Below are positions 13,948 to 23,200 of a DNA stretch of 30,486 nt, one piece after another. The notes beneath the pieces were generated by a model. That model saw nothing but the letters and a program-made list of their open reading frames with translations, did no database searches and was not told the DNA's origin. A program made the translations under genes and the position numbers. Positions within the stretch are counted from its first letter, which is position 1. Each line of letters opens with the position of its first letter. The stretch lies in the NCBI GenBank assembly GCA_964403935.1, contig CAYOIB010000028.1, positions 1 to 30,486 on the forward strand. Direction: 5' to 3'. Origin of the DNA: SLLG01 sp964403935. GTDB taxonomy: Bacteria; Verrucomicrobiota; Verrucomicrobiia; Opitutales; Oceanipulchritudinaceae.

Positions 13948-14823
13948 ATGGAGTTGGAGAGCAACGCCCCCTACTGGGTGCATGACTTGAGTCCGTTCTT
14001 GATCCGGTTTTCGGAGACCTTTGGGATTCGCTACTACAGCCTGGCCTACATCGCAGGCTTTGTCGCCGCTTACATTCTGTTTCGGATCTATTATGCGAAA
14101 GGCCGTTCGCCAATTGATCCGGGCCGTCTGGAGAGTCTTTTTACGGCCCTCATTCTTGGGGTCATCCTGGGGGCGCGGATGGGTTACATGCTGCTTTATG
14201 ATTTTTCCGGCCTGGTGCGAAATCCCCTTTCGCTCTTCGCTGTTTGGGAGGGTGGAATGTCTTCCCACGGCGGATTCATCGGGGTGACCTTGGCCGTGTT
14301 GTGGGCGGCCCGGCGGATGGGTATCAGTTGCTGGACGATTGGGGATCTCGTGGTGAGCGCGGCACCCTTGGGACTCTTCTTTGGGCGAGTCGCCAATTTC
14401 ATCAACGGGGAATTGTGGGGCAAACCTTCGTCGGTTGCCTGGGCCGTCATTTTCCCAGAGGCACCCCTGGAGAGGGGGGCACCCTACTTTTTCTCGGAAA
14501 CATTGGGCTACCTGGTGAATCCGCGGCATCCGTCGCAGCTCTATGCTGCCTTCCTTGAGGGACTTGTGCTGCTGGCGATTGTCCAGATGCGCTTCTGGTG
14601 GGGGAAGCGCGGGAGGGCCCCAGGGCAGCTGGCGGGGGAGTTTTTGTGCGCATACGGTGTGCTTCGGATCATCGGCGAAGTATTTCGCGAGCCCGATGCA
14701 CCGGCAATTCTCGGGCTGAGCCGGGGGACGGCATATTCTCTTGTCGCTATCCTGATCGGGGTTGCGGTGGTTATGGGTGCAAGAACGGGGCGATTGGGGG
14801 CAGGTGCGGGCGACGGGCGTTAA
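13948..14823 (+). CDS. lgt: Prolipoprotein diacylglyceryl transferase
   Basis: This inner-membrane enzyme transfers diacylglycerol from phosphatidylglycerol to the lipobox cysteine of preprolipoproteins. Its 291 residues form about seven hydrophobic helices. The Lgt signature GRVANFINGELWG (about 146-158, Arg147 equivalent to the essential arginine) and the EGGMSSHGGFIG block with the conserved His107 are present, as is HPSQLYAAFLEG. ATG 13948 is preceded by GGGAAG, a short ribosome site. It would process the DUF4838 lipoprotein encoded in this window. It stands after a long repeat-bearing spacer, so it is probably transcribed on its own. The glutaredoxin gene follows after 148 bases. Confidence 0.97.
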   Translation: MELESNAPYWVHDLSPFLIRFSETFGIRYYSLAYIAGFVAAYILFRIYYAKGRSPIDPGRLESLFTALILGVILGARMGYMLLYDFSGLVRNPLSLFAVWEGGMSSHGGFIGVTLAVLWAARRMGISCWTIGDLVVSAAPLGLFFGRVANFINGELWGKPSSVAWAVIFPEAPLERGAPYFFSETLGYLVNPRHPSQLYAAFLEGLVLLAIVQMRFWWGKRGRAPGQLAGEFLCAYGVLRIIGEVFREPDAPAILGLSRGTAYSLVAILIGVAVVMGARTGRLGAGAGDGR

Positions 14824-14922
14824 GCCATCACCGCGCCTATCCGAAGGCCCGTAAGTCCTTCAGGGGCTTGAGGTCAGGGGGAGAAGGACGACCATCCGGC
14901 GGTTCGGATCCGCAGGCGATGG

Positions 14923-14963
14923 AAAAGTCCTCTATTGACATTCAGGCTCTCAAGGGGACTTTT
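14923..14963 (+). promoter_or_regulatory. Inverted repeat around a TTGACA box upstream of glutaredoxin
   Basis: Perfect 8-bp arms AAAAGTCC (14923-14930) and GGACTTTT (14956-14963) lie 25 bases apart. A perfect -35-like TTGACA (14935-14940) sits between them, and the AAGGGGA ribosome site (14952-14958) overlaps the right arm. This could be an operator spanning the promoter, or an RNA stem hiding the ribosome site. No good -10 box was found. Confidence 0.35.
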
Positions 14964-14971
14964 CGTCTGTT

Positions 14972-15307
14972 ATGGAAATCGTTGCCTATCTGAAACCAAC
15001 ATGTGGCTGGAGTCAGGGCGTTCGCGCCATCTTCCGGAAGTATGGGCTGAAGTACACGGACAAGGATATCATCAATGATCCGAGTAACTATCAGGAAATG
15101 GTCCAGAAGTCGGGCCAACCGCTGTCGCCCTGCGTGGAGATTGATGGCATCATGCTGGCGGACGTGAGCGGAGAGGAAGTAGAGAACTACATGCTCTCGA
15201 ATAATCTCATTGCAGCGAACGATGCGCAGCCTGACGTCCCGATCAACGCCCCGTGCACAGATGAGGAGCACGCGCGGATGGCTTCCAAGCCGATCCGCTT
15301 CTTCTGA
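14972..15307 (+). CDS. Glutaredoxin-like protein (monothiol CGWS type)
   Basis: This is a 111-residue small cytosolic redox protein of the glutaredoxin fold. It begins MEIVAYLKPTCGWSQGV, with a single active-site Cys11 in CGWS, close to the CGFS motif of monothiol glutaredoxins. It continues with the cis-Pro region SGQPLSPCVEIDG and a GxxV-like glutathione-binding segment ADVSGEEVENYM. The last 30 residues extend beyond a minimal glutaredoxin (about 80-85) and carry a further Cys in NAPCTDEEH. It may handle glutathionylated proteins or Fe-S clusters; the exact role is not visible. It lies between lgt and a secreted protein gene and seems to have its own regulatory site. Confidence 0.85.
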   Translation: MEIVAYLKPTCGWSQGVRAIFRKYGLKYTDKDIINDPSNYQEMVQKSGQPLSPCVEIDGIMLADVSGEEVENYMLSNNLIAANDAQPDVPINAPCTDEEHARMASKPIRFF

Positions 15308-15350
15308 TTCTGTATTTGCGGGCGAGAATCAAGACTTTGGACGCATCCGG

Positions 15351-15380
15351 TTGCATCCGGGCCGCGTAGGTTTATTTATA
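15351..15380 (+). promoter_or_regulatory. Weak promoter candidate for the DUF3016 gene
   Basis: TTGCAT (15351-15356) is followed after 18 bases by TTTATA. It partly overlaps a direct repeat of GCATCCGG (15343-15350 and 15353-15360). Both boxes are imperfect. Confidence 0.25.
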
Positions 15381-15437
15381 GGAAGAGGCGTCGGAAGGTG
15401 TCGTCTCTTTCATATCTACTCTACGACGGAGGTCATC

Positions 15438-15938
15438 GTGAATCGCACATTGAAACTGCTCTTGGCGGGATGGATCGGGCTCTCTTCGCTGGCGAATGCG
15501 GCGCAGATTGAGATCAAGCTGATGGAGCCGGAATCCTTTCGCGATTTCTCGCTTTCGGGGATGCGGGCCCACCGCACCGGGCTGGTCTTTGAAGGCGAGG
15601 TGGTGCGTGACCTTGATCGGTTGGTGGCTCGGACAATCGGGGAAGGCAATCGGTTGGTTCTGGAGTTCACCGACATTGATATGGCGGGAGAGATTCAGCC
15701 ATGGCGTTCGAGTGAAAACCGGAATATACGTTACATGGAATCTCACTATCCACCCCGCCTGAATTTCAATTTCCAGGTGCTTGATGGGAGTGGGGCGATC
15801 CTTGCCGAAGGTTCCGAAGAGCTGAGAAGTTCGACTTATCTTGGCAGGGTGCGCATGGGGGCGGCGGATGCTTTCCGCTTTGAGATGGATCTACTTCGGG
15901 ACTGGATCCGGTGGACCCTCGCTGATCTCGTCGAGTAA
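15438..15938 (+). CDS. Secreted DUF3016-domain protein
   Basis: This is a 166-residue protein with a clear signal peptide (NRTLKLLLAGWIGLSSLANA), cleaved probably after ANA at about residue 21. The rest fits DUF3016, a periplasmic family of unknown function: a segment opening with MEPESFRDFSL, the hallmark LEFTDIDMAGEIQPW, PPRLNFNFQVLDGSG, and the end with GSEELRSSTYLG. GTG 15438 is chosen because GGAGG (15428-15432) stands 5 bases before it and the signal peptide starts there. No cysteine lipobox or transmembrane anchor is seen. Nothing nearby reveals the role. Confidence 0.82.
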   Translation: MNRTLKLLLAGWIGLSSLANAAQIEIKLMEPESFRDFSLSGMRAHRTGLVFEGEVVRDLDRLVARTIGEGNRLVLEFTDIDMAGEIQPWRSSENRNIRYMESHYPPRLNFNFQVLDGSGAILAEGSEELRSSTYLGRVRMGAADAFRFEMDLLRDWIRWTLADLVE

Positions 15939-15966
15939 AGGTTTGAGCTTCCGAGGAGGGCTATCG

Positions 15967-15987
15967 GGAAGGTATGCGTGGCCTTCC
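15967..15987 (+). terminator. Possible terminator after DUF3016 gene
   Basis: A 6-bp stem GGAAGG/CCTTCC with a 9-base loop lies 29 bases after the stop. It is followed only by a mixed pyrimidine stretch, so termination strength is doubtful. Further small hairpins (for example GAATC/GATTC near 16027) occur before the next gene. Confidence 0.25.
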
Positions 15988-16148
15988 GCCTTCTGTGGTT
16001 TGGGAATCTACCATGCGGTCTGTTTTGAATCCTTGCGATTCCTGAAGGTTTTCTCCTGCCTTTGCAGATCCGTCCGGCAGGCTCACTCTGAATTGCCTGT
16101 GGACGTTTCTCCACGGAAAGACCTCCAACCTTCTCAAGACAAACTCTG

Positions 16149-17222
16149 ATGACGCATAACGCCGCTGATGTCACATCCACTGAATCGCCGCCGGCATCCC
16201 TGGATACGGTTCCCGTACCGGCATTGGTGGTTCGGGCTGGCGTTGGGGGAGCCCTGATGGGAATGGCAAATCTTGTTCCGGGCATCAGTGGCGGGACGAT
16301 GTTGTTGGCGGCGGGCGTGTTCCCGCATTTTATCCAGGCGGTGGCGGACGTGTCCCGCGTTCGGTTTCACCAGCGTTCTCTTATTCTCCTGGGAACGATC
16401 GTTCTTAGCGCCGGTTTGGTGATTGGGTCGCTGGCCGGTATCGTCGGTGCGCTGGTGGTCGATTACACCTGGATCATGTATAGTTTGTTCATCGGCCTGA
16501 CTCTGGGCGGTGTGCCCTTGATCTGGAAAATGGCTGGAGCAAAAACTCCGGCCTTCGCGGTTGGGGCCCTCGCTGGGTTCATTTTCATGATCGGTCTGGG
16601 ACTTCTGCAAATGCAAGGGGCGGGCGAAGGCGGTGGGAAAGACGGATTTATGTTGCTGTTTGTCGCAGGCACGGCCGGTGCGAGTGCGATGGTCCTTCCT
16701 GGGGTCAGTGGGGGGTACCTTCTCCTTCTGTTGGGGGTGTATGTGACGATTCTTGAGAGCATCGGCAGAATCTTCGACGGTGTACGAGCTCTTGATATCT
16801 CAATGATTCTGCCTCCGGCCCTGTATGTCGCTCTTCCCGTTGGGCTTGGAGTGCTGCTTGGGATCGTGGGTGTGAGCAATCTGGTTAAGTGGGTTCTGGA
16901 GCGATTTCCGCGCCCGACGCTCGGAGTGTTGTTCGGTCTCCTCCTCGGTGCGGTGTTGGGACTCTGGCCTTTTCAAGAGGGTGTTGAGCCGGAGGCAGGC
17001 ACGATTCTGAAAGGTCAGACTGTTGTTCAGCTGGATGGCCAGCTCGTCTATGAGCAAACGGGAGCCCAAGTGGCCACCAAAGACTACCCTTACGAGTTCT
17101 TTGCCCCATCGGCAGGGCAGGCAGGTGCTTCCGTTATCCTGGTTTTGTGCGGCTTTGCCATAACAGCGGCGGTTGCCTACATCGGGCGAGACCGATCGGA
17201 TAGCTCTGAAACGGCGGCCTGA
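16149..17222 (+). CDS. popT: DUF368-family polyprenyl-phosphate transporter
   Basis: This is a 357-residue polytopic membrane protein of the DUF368 family, which has been shown in Gram-positive bacteria and Vibrio to help return undecaprenyl phosphate across the inner membrane. The two inverted hallmark repeats are plain: ANLVPGISGGTMLL (about 40-53) and ASAMVLPGVSGGYLLLLLG (about 178-196). About eight to nine hydrophobic helices are visible. A polar segment of about 50 residues (about 275-325) interrupts the last helices and makes the protein longer than many members (about 270-310). ATG 16149 has no clear ribosome site. The antiporter and uppP follow on the same strand, which fits a carrier-lipid recycling group. 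Confidence 0.9.
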   Translation: MTHNAADVTSTESPPASLDTVPVPALVVRAGVGGALMGMANLVPGISGGTMLLAAGVFPHFIQAVADVSRVRFHQRSLILLGTIVLSAGLVIGSLAGIVGALVVDYTWIMYSLFIGLTLGGVPLIWKMAGAKTPAFAVGALAGFIFMIGLGLLQMQGAGEGGGKDGFMLLFVAGTAGASAMVLPGVSGGYLLLLLGVYVTILESIGRIFDGVRALDISMILPPALYVALPVGLGVLLGIVGVSNLVKWVLERFPRPTLGVLFGLLLGAVLGLWPFQEGVEPEAGTILKGQTVVQLDGQLVYEQTGAQVATKDYPYEFFAPSAGQAGASVILVLCGFAITAAVAYIGRDRSDSSETAA

Positions 17223-17294
17223 ATGCGACGGGTTGGATGCTGTCGGCATCTATTTTGATTTTTCAGGTTCCTGCAGTCATCCCATTTCCAAGTC

Positions 17295-18236
17295 ATGATT
17301 CTCAACATCACTCTTTTGATCGCCGGCATTGTCTTGCTCTACTTCGGAGCGGAAGGCCTTGTCCGCGGGAGTGCTGCGCTTGCGCGCCGACTGAAGCTCA
17401 CGCCTCTGGTCATCGGGCTGACGGTCGTTGCCATGGGCACGAGCATGCCGGAGCTGGTGGTGAGTGTGGGAGCTGCGCTCGCTGGAACAGCACCCTTGGC
17501 GGCTGGAAATGTGATCGGCTCCAACATCGCGAACATCGCCTTGATCCTCGGTCTTTCGGCCATCATCTGTCCATTGGCGGTCAACGCGCGGATTATCCGG
17601 CTGGACCTTCCGCTCCTGGTCGTGCTTTCGCTGGCAATTATCCTCGTGTTGTCAGATCAGAGGATTGGGCGGATTGAAGGTGCCATCCTTCTGGGCGGCT
17701 TGATTGCCTATACTGTGTTCAGTCTGCGTGCGGCCCGAAAGGAAGCGAACACTTCTCAGTTATTTGAGGACGTCATTCCAAAGGCGGATCTATCGATCTT
17801 CATGAGCAGCTTAATCGCTCTCGGCGGGCTGGTGTTGCTCGTCGTGGGTGCGCGGATGCTGGTGGTGGGGGCCGTCTTTATCGCTCAGACACTGGGGATG
17901 AGTGAGGCCGTTATCGGGCTGACGGTTGTTGCTATGGGGACGAGTCTTCCTGAGCTGGCCACGTCTATTCTGGCGGCGCTGAAGAAGGAAGGGGACATCG
18001 CGGTGGGCAACATTGTGGGATCGAATATCTTCAATCTCCTTGGCATTCTTGGGACGGCGTCGCTGGTGCGGCCACTTGAGAACACGGATATGAGCCCCGT
18101 CGATCTCGGGTTGATGGTGGGCTTGGCCATCCTGCTCTTGCCCCTGGCGCGCACGGGCTGGAAGATTGATCGATTGGAAGGTTGTGGGCTTTTCGCCATC
18201 TATTCGGGTTACGTTGCTTATCTTCTCTTTATCTAA
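17295..18236 (+). CDS. Calcium/sodium antiporter (CaCA family, YrbG-like)
   Basis: This is a 313-residue membrane exchanger with about ten helices. Two homologous inverted halves each carry the alpha-repeat signature: MGTSMPELVVS with GNVIGSNIANI in the first half, and MGTSLPELATS with GNIVGSNIFN in the second. The Glu of each PEL motif and the Asn/Ser of GSNI bind the cations in NCX-type exchangers. Length and repeats match YrbG/NCX_Mj-type proteins, which exchange Na+ (or H+) for Ca2+. Its TAA shares a base with the ATG of uppP, so the two are translationally coupled. Ion preference is not visible in the sequence. Confidence 0.94.
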   Translation: MILNITLLIAGIVLLYFGAEGLVRGSAALARRLKLTPLVIGLTVVAMGTSMPELVVSVGAALAGTAPLAAGNVIGSNIANIALILGLSAIICPLAVNARIIRLDLPLLVVLSLAIILVLSDQRIGRIEGAILLGGLIAYTVFSLRAARKEANTSQLFEDVIPKADLSIFMSSLIALGGLVLLVVGARMLVVGAVFIAQTLGMSEAVIGLTVVAMGTSLPELATSILAALKKEGDIAVGNIVGSNIFNLLGILGTASLVRPLENTDMSPVDLGLMVGLAILLLPLARTGWKIDRLEGCGLFAIYSGYVAYLLFI

Positions 18237-19033
18237 TGTGGGAATACATAGTCACTATTATATATGGAATCGTCGAAGGGATTACCGAGTTCCTTCCGAT
18301 CTCTTCGACGGGTCACCTGATCATTGTTCAGCACCTGTTCGACAGCCCCCGGTCCGAACTCTTTAATATTGGGATTCAGAGCGGAGCAGTGATTGCGGTC
18401 GTTTTGGTTTATCGGGAAAAGATCCGGGAGATGATCGTTGATTGGCGCGATCCCGAGGTGCGTCAGTACCTCTTCAAGTGTGTGGCGGCATTTGTTGTCA
18501 CCGCGATCCTCGGCCTTATGGCGAAGGCCTTTGGCTTCCAGCTGACGGAATCTCCGGCTCCTGTGGCATGGGCCGTTTTGCTGGGAGCCCTGGTGATTTT
18601 TGGTGCGGAGTATTTCCTGCGTCATCACCGGACGCGGGATGAAATCACTTGGCCGACCGCCCTTATTGTTGGGACGGCTCAGGTTCTTGCAGGCATCTTT
18701 CCGGGCACATCGCGTTCGGCGGCAACGATCATGGCGGCCATGTTTTGTGGAACCTCGAGAATGGCCGCGACCCAGTTTTCGTTCTTGTTGGGGATTCCCA
18801 CGATGTTTGCGGCCACCGGTTACGCTGCAGTCGAGCAATACAGTCGAGGGGAGTCCCTAATGGACGAACTTGGGCATTTTTTGGTGGGCTTTGTCGTCTC
18901 GCTGGTGGTTGCTTTCATTGCCGTGAAGTGGCTTCTGGAGTTTCTTCGGACCAATACCTTTATTGTCTTTGCGTGGTATCGGCTCGCCGTTGGAATCGCT
19001 TTGCTGGGCTGGTTGGCCTGGTCCGCAGCCTGA
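18236..19033 (+). CDS. uppP: Undecaprenyl-diphosphatase (BacA/UppP)
   Basis: This is a 265-residue inner-membrane phosphatase that turns undecaprenyl diphosphate into the monophosphate carrier used for peptidoglycan and surface-glycan synthesis. Both family motifs are intact: EGITEFLPISSTGHL (about 14-28, with the essential Glu and Ser) and PGTSRSAATI (about 156-165, with the catalytic Arg160). About eight hydrophobic helices follow the BacA pattern. The start ATG 18236 overlaps the antiporter TAA by one base (TAATG). Overproduction of this family gives bacitracin resistance. With the DUF368 transporter two genes upstream, both steps of carrier-lipid recycling are encoded together. Confidence 0.97.
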   Translation: MWEYIVTIIYGIVEGITEFLPISSTGHLIIVQHLFDSPRSELFNIGIQSGAVIAVVLVYREKIREMIVDWRDPEVRQYLFKCVAAFVVTAILGLMAKAFGFQLTESPAPVAWAVLLGALVIFGAEYFLRHHRTRDEITWPTALIVGTAQVLAGIFPGTSRSAATIMAAMFCGTSRMAATQFSFLLGIPTMFAATGYAAVEQYSRGESLMDELGHFLVGFVVSLVVAFIAVKWLLEFLRTNTFIVFAWYRLAVGIALLGWLAWSAA

Positions 19034-19162
19034 GATCAGAAAGACGGGGCGTGGGCGGGCCAATGGCGGAAAGCATCGATGTTGTACCTCCTATTTAGAC
19101 AGGTGAAGGTTCTTGCCATTTACAAGGCGTGGGCGGTTTCATAGCGTCCAGTTCAGGCACCT

Positions 19163-20200
19163 ATGGCCAAGACACTCCTCATTATCCGTATCTTCTTTCT
19201 CCTCCTGTCGATGGGCGGAGGCTACTTGATTACCTACGTCGTCCCGGAGTGGGATCAGTACCGGTGGACGGGCGTCCTGGTAGGATTTCTTGCCGGAATC
19301 CTTGTCATCCTGATCGATATTCTAATGAAGGGATTCTCCCTGCGCGGGCTGTCGGCACTCAGTTTCGGGCTTTTTGTCGGCTGGCTGGTTTCGACGCTGG
19401 TTTCCAACTCCCCCTTGTTTGAATTCCCTTACGACCCGAACGATGAGTTGTCTGTTCTTCTGAATCAGAACCAGTACCTCATCCGGATCATTCTTTATGT
19501 TGTCGCGATGTACCTGGGCGCCGTCCTGGCGTTGCGCGGCCGGGATGAGTTCAACCTCGTTATCCCGTATGTGCGGTTTGTGCCCCATGGGGTAGATGTG
19601 CCCCTTGCGGTGGTGGATGCCAGCGCTTTGATCGACGGGCGGGTTGTCGGCATTTGCGAGAATAAATTTCTCGGCCATGCCCTTGTTATTCCCCGGTTCG
19701 TCATTGAGGAATTACACGCCATCGCCGACTCACCGGATGTGCAGCGAAAGGCTGCGGGGAGGCGGGGCTTGGAGTCGCTCAATCGCCTGCGTCAGCTGGA
19801 AGATGTCGATCTTCGCATCGACGAGAGCATTGTGGATAAGCGGGAGAAGGTGGATGCAAAGCTGGTATTTGTGGCCCAGTCGCTGAAGGCAAAGTTGCTG
19901 ACGACGGACTACAACCTCGCGCGCATTGCGGAATTCCATGGTGTGGAGTGGCTGAATCTGAATGCGCTCGCGCGCGTGCTCCATCCCGAGATGGCAGTTG
20001 GAGAGACTTTTCCGATCAAAATCGTCAAGCCAGGGCGCGAAGCGACTCAAGGGATCGGCTACCTGAAAGATGGTTCGATGGTCGTGATTTCCAACGGAGC
20101 TGAGCAGATCGGTGAAGAGGTCGAAGTGCGTGTCGAGAGCATTGTTCCTTCGGCCGGTGGGAAAATGATTTTTGCCCGGATAGACAACGACAGCGACTAG
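19163..20200 (+). CDS. PIN-TRAM membrane protein (YacL-like)
   Basis: This is a protein of 345 residues. Four transmembrane helices (about 5-125) come first, then a PIN nuclease-like domain (about 145-270) with the acidic set Asp152 (VVDASALIDGR), Glu183 (VIEELHAI), Asp231 (KVDAKLV) and Asp249 (LTTDYNL). A C-terminal TRAM domain follows (about 281-340: GETFPIKIVKPG, GIGYLKDGSMVVI). This is the layout of Bacillus YacL and its relatives. PIN domains cut RNA, and TRAM binds RNA; the substrate of YacL-type proteins is unknown. All four acidic residues are kept, so activity is likely. It precedes recC by about 70 bases on the same strand. Confidence 0.92.
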   Translation: MAKTLLIIRIFFLLLSMGGGYLITYVVPEWDQYRWTGVLVGFLAGILVILIDILMKGFSLRGLSALSFGLFVGWLVSTLVSNSPLFEFPYDPNDELSVLLNQNQYLIRIILYVVAMYLGAVLALRGRDEFNLVIPYVRFVPHGVDVPLAVVDASALIDGRVVGICENKFLGHALVIPRFVIEELHAIADSPDVQRKAAGRRGLESLNRLRQLEDVDLRIDESIVDKREKVDAKLVFVAQSLKAKLLTTDYNLARIAEFHGVEWLNLNALARVLHPEMAVGETFPIKIVKPGREATQGIGYLKDGSMVVISNGAEQIGEEVEVRVESIVPSAGGKMIFARIDNDSD

Positions 20201-20267
20201 AGTTGGATCCGTATGGGAATCTCCTTGCGGCTTGCGTTGTTGGGCTGAGGGCAGAACGCTGGGGGTC

Positions 20268-23200
20268 GTGGCGCTGGAATTGTTTGAGGCATTGGAGCAG
20301 GAACAACTGGCGGCGGCCTTGATCAGCGAGCTGGCCGGGGAGTCGCCGCAGAGGGGTGTGTTTGAACCCGCTTGTGTGGTGGTCCAGAATGCAGGTCTCG
20401 GACGCTGGCTGAGGTTGTGGCAAGCTCGGCAATGTGGGATTTCAGCTGCTGTCGACATGCCCTTTGCGCGGTCATTTATCTCCGGGGCCCTGGCGGAGGT
20501 CGGGTTGCTGGATCGCGACCAGATAATTGAAGGGACCGGGCTGACCTGGCGGCTCTTTCAACTCCTTGCCGAGCGCATTTTTGAGGGCTGGGGTGCGGCG
20601 GGTGAACCCCTCCGAGCCTATCTGGGAGCGGACCATCCAAATCTTGAACGGCGTTGTTGGCAGCTCGCGGCGCAACTCTCGGACCTGTTTGACCAGTATT
20701 CGATCTATCGGCCGCAGTGGCTCCAGTGGTGGCTGCGCGGAGAGAACAAGCTGCCGTCGGCCCTTCATTGGGATTGGCAGGCACGGCTCTTGCGAGCGGT
20801 CATGGAGCGCATACAGCTGGATCCCGAGTCCTTCGAACGGCGGATTTTCGGGTTGGCTTTGCAGAATTTCTGTGAGGGACGGGGAACTTTGGCGCCCAGC
20901 CAAGCCGTGCTGCATGTCTTTGGGATCAGTTCGTTTTCACCCGCCTTTCTGCGGTTCTTCTTGCGGCTGGCGGAAACGCGGGTCGTCAAAATTTACCATC
21001 TGGTATGCAGTGAGGCGTTCCTCGGGGATCTGCCGCGGAGCTTTCGTGAGGCCATGCTCCAGGAAGACTACCTATTGGCAGACGGCACCGGGATGGCCGG
21101 GATGGTTGATAATCCGATCCTGGTTGCAAGCGGCCAAGCCACCGCCCGTTTTCAGTCTTTGCTCCTGGCACTGGACTATCCCATCGGCGATATGCCGGAT
21201 CGGGCTCAATTCGCGGTGGATACTGACTTGCTCGCCCTTCAGCGTTCCCTTCGGCAGAATCTGGGGGCGACGTCTTTTCGCGCTGACGGAACAGTGAGCC
21301 TCCATTCGTGTCACAGCCGAAAGCGGGAGGTTCAGGTCCTGCAGCAGCAGCTTCTGTCATTGTTTGCCAGCCATCCGGATCTGCGTCCGGAAGAGATCAT
21401 GGTGCTGGCACCAGAAATCTCGGATTACGCCGATGCGATCGAAGCGGTCTTTGGTGAGGGGGTTGCGGCCAAAGTAGGCGGTCCACCGGTGACCATTCCC
21501 TACTGTATCGCCGATCAGCGTCGTGACGTGGAAGAAAGTTGCTGGCGGTTCCTCCTCTGCCTCATCGAATTGATGAAAGGGCGCCAGCCCTTTTCGCAGG
21601 TGGCGAGCTTGTTGGATTTTGAACCGGTGTGCGACCGCTTGAATGTGGGGCGTGAAGAATTGCAGGAGTTGCTGGAACTCCTGCAGCAGGCGGGCATCCG
21701 ATGGGGGATCGATGCCGAGACGCGCAGTCAGCAGGGGCAGCCCGCTTTTGAAGCCTACAGTTGGGAGTTTGGTCTCAAAAGGCTTTTTGATGGCTTGATT
21801 TTTCCCGAAGTTGTCCGGGAGGGAAGGGCACCTATTGCGCTGGGCAACCGGATCGCTGAAGTCATTGGTAACTTGACGCAGTTGCTCCGTCCCGTCTTCA
21901 GGATGGTGCGCGAGCGGCAGAGGAAGCGGACTTTCCGGGAGTGGGCCGATGAGTTTATTCTTCTGCTTCGTTCGGTCCTCGGCGACTCCGGAGGCATGCA
22001 CTGGATGCGTTACCTGGCGATCATGGTGGGTCATCTGAAGGAGGCCTCGACCGATGTTCCGATCGCTTTCGATACCTTTTGCCTTATCCTGAGCGGTTCT
22101 CGGGAGGAGGCTTCAGGCCCGAGCGGATTGCTCCGACGCGGTATCACTTTTTGCCGGCTTCAGCCCGTTCGCCATATTCCGGCGAAGGTTATCTGTATTC
22201 TTGGGATGAATGAAGGGGATTACCCCAGGCAGGATCGGCGCGCCGAGTTTGACCTCATCGACCTTCAGCGTGTCCAGGCCCCACACTGGAAGGGCGGGCC
22301 TTTGAAGCTCAGCGAAATACAGTACCTCGGGGACCACCGCCTGCGGGAGGAGGACAGGCAACTCTTTCTCGATTGCGTTCTCAATGCGCGCCAGCACCTC
22401 TACATCAGCTACGTGGGGCAGAGCGACAAGAGCAACGAAGCGATTCCGCCGTCGCTATTGGTGAGCGAACTTCTCCAGTTTCTCCGTCGGGCACCGGCGG
22501 GGGACGACCCTGATGACGGAGACCGTTCGAGGAAGTTGGCGAAAATCCATCTTCGACACCCCCTGCAGGATTGGAGTCTGAGAAACCACCGCGAGCGCCA
22601 GCCCACACGGGGTGAGCCGCCTGTTCTGATCCATTTTGAGCCGGTGGTGAGGACGCGAGGCGACGAACCCGGGTCTTCGCCCGGTTTTCTTGACGATGCG
22701 GAGGCGTTACGGACGGATTTCGGGTTTGACCTTCCCCAGCAAGTCGGTCCGGGGGAGCTGAGAGCATTTCTAACCGATCCGGCAAAGTATTACCTCAAGC
22801 GCCGATTGAAAGTCGACCTGACTCAGCTGGAATGGATGAACATCCATCAGGATTGGGAGGACCTGGAGGTTGATACTCTGGAGGCATCGCACCTCCGCAT
22901 GCGGGTATTCGATGAATGGACGCATCGCCCACCTGAGGGCGGCGACTCCCGGCATTTCCCTGAGATTTTGCGCGAGAAACTTCAGACGGAACTGGTCCTG
23001 CCGCCGGGGCTCGCGGGCGATACGATCTGGAACACTGTGGCGGAGCCGGTCTTGAGGTGTCTGGAGACGCACCTTCAGGGCGTGCAACTGAAGAGGGATC
23101 GTGTGGAAATCAAAATCGATGATATTTCCGTATCATCCGAGGGCTGGGTATTGGACGAGCATCGAAAACTGATCGTCCTTCGAGGGGCGCTCGAGGGAAG

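Noticed and set aside
13570..14529. Long open frame antisense to lgt (319 codons, minus strand)
   Set aside because: Composition is low-complexity His/Pro/Arg-rich as in antisense shadows, it covers the strongly recognised lgt gene, and no family motif is visible.
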